From: Kalmanozyma brasiliensis GHG001
Taxonomy: Eukaryota > Basidiomycota > Ustilaginomycetes > Ustilaginales
Direction of reading: 5' to 3'
NCBI RefSeq assembly: GCF_000497045.1
Contig: NW_015961988.1
Coordinates: 62,001-126,000 of the forward strand
Length of the DNA stretch: 64,000 nucleotides
The notes under the pieces are model-generated. The model did not search any database. It was not told the DNA's origin and worked only from the letters and a program-made list of their open reading frames with translations. Shown here piece after piece: positions 61,791-64,000 of the stretch. The number at the start of each line of letters is the position of its first letter. The first letter of the stretch is position 1. The position numbers and the translations under genes were made by a program.

Positions 61791-62154
61791 GTTGAGTTGA
61801 TTCCCGTAGTGTCGTTATGAGTACAGTGAGTTAGGAGGGTATGGTGTCTGCGAGCAACGGGAAGACCACCTCAACAAGCCTTGTACACAGATGGCCGGCG
61901 GGCCTGTGCAGCATCATGAGCCGCCGCTCGATGATGCATGTCGTTCGACACAAGGCAGCCTGCGGCTATACTCTCGGCCTCCACTCGGTGACGATGCGTA
62001 AATGCGTGATCTGCAAATCGGGACCCGATACTGATTCGAGTCGCGTAAATTGGCTCTCAACGCGCGTCTCGTGCTGCGAATTTGGCCAGAGTCCAACACT
62101 CTTGTTGGTCTTGAGAGCCTTGCCTTCCACACGATCCTCATCTAGAGCATCAAG
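61791..62154. promoter_or_regulatory. Divergent promoter alcohol dehydrogenase / DPB2
   Basis: 364 nt between two divergent ATGs. No gene seen. Confidence 0.5.
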
Positions 62155-64000
62155 ATGACGAGCGTCGCGATCGCACCACCGCCAGAGCTGCGCAGAACCA
62201 TCCTGCGAGTGTTCACCACCAAGCACTCGCTGCAGCTCCATTCGTCCGCCATCTCGTTCATCACCTCGACACTGGCAGAGCATGGACTCTTGGAACAACC
62301 ACTCGAATGGGAGGAAGCCATCGATGCGCTTGCACAAGGCGTCGTCGAGGGTCAGTCCGACGTCGATCCGAAAACGCCTTCCACCTCTCGGGCAGCTACA
62401 CTAGCTCGCAACGGCTCGGCTGGCCGCGGGCTCGATGACGATGACAGCACGGATCCGTCCGACGTAGTGACAGCAGCGGCACTCGAGAAGGTCTACTCCA
62501 GGCTCGTAGTTGCCGACTCTGCTGCTCATACCAACCCCGGCGTCGTCGACGATGGCGTTCATCGGCATCCGCACGAGCTCACAGATGGAGAGCTGCCAGA
62601 TCCGCATCGATACTTTGGCGTCCACTCCGCCTTCTCCCAGCCAAAGCTCGCCTTCGACCCCATTCGCAAAGTCTTCGAATCATCAGCGTCATCGCCAACA
62701 GTACTGCCAACAGCATCGACTCGATCGTTGTTCCCAAGACAGCGATATCACATCCTCAAGAGCGTCATTTCGAGGAACGAGAACTTCTGCCCGCCGCTCG
62801 CCATCCCGACCGCAGGCTCCTCATCCTCGTCACGCAACAACGCAGCGGACGGCTTCATGAAGCTCACCTCGACCAAGAACCTGCTCGGACGACAAGGGCA
62901 GCGTTTCCTGCTTTTTGGCATGCTCAGCACCTCGTCCGACGGTCGTTACGAGCTCGAGGACGCAGATGGAACAGTTGGCCTCGACCTCGAGAATGCGATC
63001 CCCGGCGAAGGCATCTTCACCGAGGGCAGCTTGATCCTCGTCGAAGGCGAATACACCCAGGAGGAACGAATCCGCGTCTTTGCCATCGGTCATCCACCGA
63101 GCGAGACGCGAGCACAGGCACGATTGATTCATGCCCACACCGACTTTTTAGGCCCGCCACAACCGCCCACCGTCGCTTCTGCCTCCGCACCCAGTCGAGC
63201 CGCAACATCCGCGCCGTGGAGGGGAGCCATGTCGGTCAAGGAAGAAGCGGCCTTCCAAGTGCACGAGGCCAATCACTCCGACCTATGCTTTGTCATCTTT
63301 TCCGACCTTCATCTGGATCATCCCAAGACGATGTCCGCGTTCGCCACGGTGCTGCAGGGATATGTCGACGCCGAGTTCATCCCCTTCGCGCTGGTGCTGT
63401 GCGGCAACTTTGCGAGCCAGCAGTACTCGTCCGCTGACATGGTGGACAAGTACAAGACGGGCTTTGCGGCGTTGGGCGAGACGCTCTCGTCATTCCCAGC
63501 GGTGGTGCGGACCAGTCACATCATCATCGTTCCCGGTCCGCAAGATCCGTTTTCGACCTCGCTCGTTCCGCGACCGCCGCTTCCAACTTTGCTCGTGCAG
63601 CCGCTACTCTCAAAGCTCAAGCCCCTGCACGCGACGATTCACCTCGCCTCGAACCCATGTCGCCTTTCCTACTTCTCCCAACAACTGGTCATCTACCGCG
63701 ACGACACGATGACGCGTTTCCTGCGCAACACAGTGCGCATCAAGGACGAGACGCACGAGCAGGAGCGCGAGGAGCGCGAAAAGGAGGAACGCGATCTCAA
63801 AAAGTTTCTCGTCTCGACGGTGCTGGATCAGGCGCATCTCGTACCGTTGGCGCAAAGGATTCGACCGGTGCTGTGGGACCACGATCACGCGCTGAGCCTG
63901 TATCCCATGCCCACGGCGCTCGTGCTCGCAGACGCCTACGATCGGTACGAGCTGACCTACGAAGGATGTCACGTCGTCAATCCGGGCTCGTTCCGCTCGG
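62155..64000 (+). CDS. DPB2: DNA polymerase epsilon subunit B (3' end beyond window)
   Basis: 615 codons in the window, open to the right edge, no intron seen. Noncatalytic second subunit of the leading-strand replicase. Residues 1-75 form the helical N-terminal domain (RRTILRVFTTKHSLQLHSSA) that contacts GINS in yeast. An OB-fold lies near residue 250 (RFLLFGMLSTSSDGRYELED). The calcineurin-like phosphoesterase fold starts near 378 (LCFVIFSDLHLDHPKT), and the segment VLCGNFAS replaces the GNHD motif of active enzymes, in line with the inactive fold of B subunits. The start ATG at 62155 is the first in frame. Confidence 0.95.
   Translation, partial: MTSVAIAPPPELRRTILRVFTTKHSLQLHSSAISFITSTLAEHGLLEQPLEWEEAIDALAQGVVEGQSDVDPKTPSTSRAATLARNGSAGRGLDDDDSTDPSDVVTAAALEKVYSRLVVADSAAHTNPGVVDDGVHRHPHELTDGELPDPHRYFGVHSAFSQPKLAFDPIRKVFESSASSPTVLPTASTRSLFPRQRYHILKSVISRNENFCPPLAIPTAGSSSSSRNNAADGFMKLTSTKNLLGRQGQRFLLFGMLSTSSDGRYELEDADGTVGLDLENAIPGEGIFTEGSLILVEGEYTQEERIRVFAIGHPPSETRAQARLIHAHTDFLGPPQPPTVASASAPSRAATSAPWRGAMSVKEEAAFQVHEANHSDLCFVIFSDLHLDHPKTMSAFATVLQGYVDAEFIPFALVLCGNFASQQYSSADMVDKYKTGFAALGETLSSFPAVVRTSHIIIVPGPQDPFSTSLVPRPPLPTLLVQPLLSKLKPLHATIHLASNPCRLSYFSQQLVIYRDDTMTRFLRNTVRIKDETHEQEREEREKEERDLKKFLVSTVLDQAHLVPLAQRIRPVLWDHDHALSLYPMPTALVLADAYDRYELTYEGCHVVNPGSFRS

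Overview
The window looks like a chromosome segment of a plant-pathogenic smut fungus (Ustilaginomycotina, Ustilaginales type). The reasons are dense GC-rich genes with few, short GT..AG introns (about 60-95 nt), basidiomycete-type housekeeping proteins, and a cluster of four related secreted proteins of the kind smuts carry as effector clusters. The species was not determined. All splice sites and starts were worked out by eye from reading frame, GT/AG signals and family knowledge; no search or alignment was run.

Layout. 1-5380 (minus): SEN1 RNA/DNA helicase, cut by the left edge. 8444-10075: an indoleamine-2,3-dioxygenase-like protein that seems to lack the proximal heme histidine. 11349-13050: a Git1-like MFS glycerophosphoinositol/phosphate transporter with one intron. 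13472-18283: four paralogous secreted proteins, three in tandem on plus and one inverted; the first has a frameshifted C-terminus caused by a 13-bp tandem duplication. 20678-24126: an aldo-keto reductase, mitochondrial ribosomal protein uL10m and the mitochondrial branched-chain 2-oxoacid dehydrogenase E1-beta subunit share one locus. 24259-25353 (minus): THO complex subunit 3. 25803-26335: nucleoside diphosphate kinase. 26745-29765 (minus): NDT80/PhoG-type transcription factor with a 3.3-kb gene-poor upstream region. 33039-34337 (minus): alternative oxidase. 35678-36259 (minus): cytosolic ribosomal protein eL34. 37786-38655: mitochondrial ribosomal protein uL6m. 38770-40251 (minus): R3H-domain protein. 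40541-42580 (minus): orphan four-TM protein. 44190-44876: glycine-zipper protein with a YPGG-rich N-terminus. 45039-45452 (minus): TXNDC17-like thioredoxin. 45946-47277: uracil-DNA glycosylase. 47394-48932 (minus): aldehyde dehydrogenase. 50266-52779: Zn2Cys6 transcription factor. 56243-58510: OPT/YSL-type transporter. 58750-59563 (minus): secreted NucA/NucB-type DNase. 60636-61790 (minus): zinc alcohol dehydrogenase. 62155-right edge: DNA polymerase epsilon subunit B (DPB2), cut by the edge.

The most unusual part is 20678-24126. The E1-beta mRNA needs a 1018-nt intron (all other introns here are below about 100 nt), and that intron contains the whole uL10m coding region. The uL10m frame is continuous through the donor site with the upstream exon that encodes the mitochondrial presequence, so splicing would give E1-beta and intron retention (with polyadenylation inside the intron) would give uL10m, both behind one presequence. 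The upstream aldo-keto reductase frame also runs into this presequence without a stop codon. This resembles the plant rps14/sdhB arrangement but is in a different kingdom with different genes.

No tRNA, rRNA, CRISPR or transposon was recognised.
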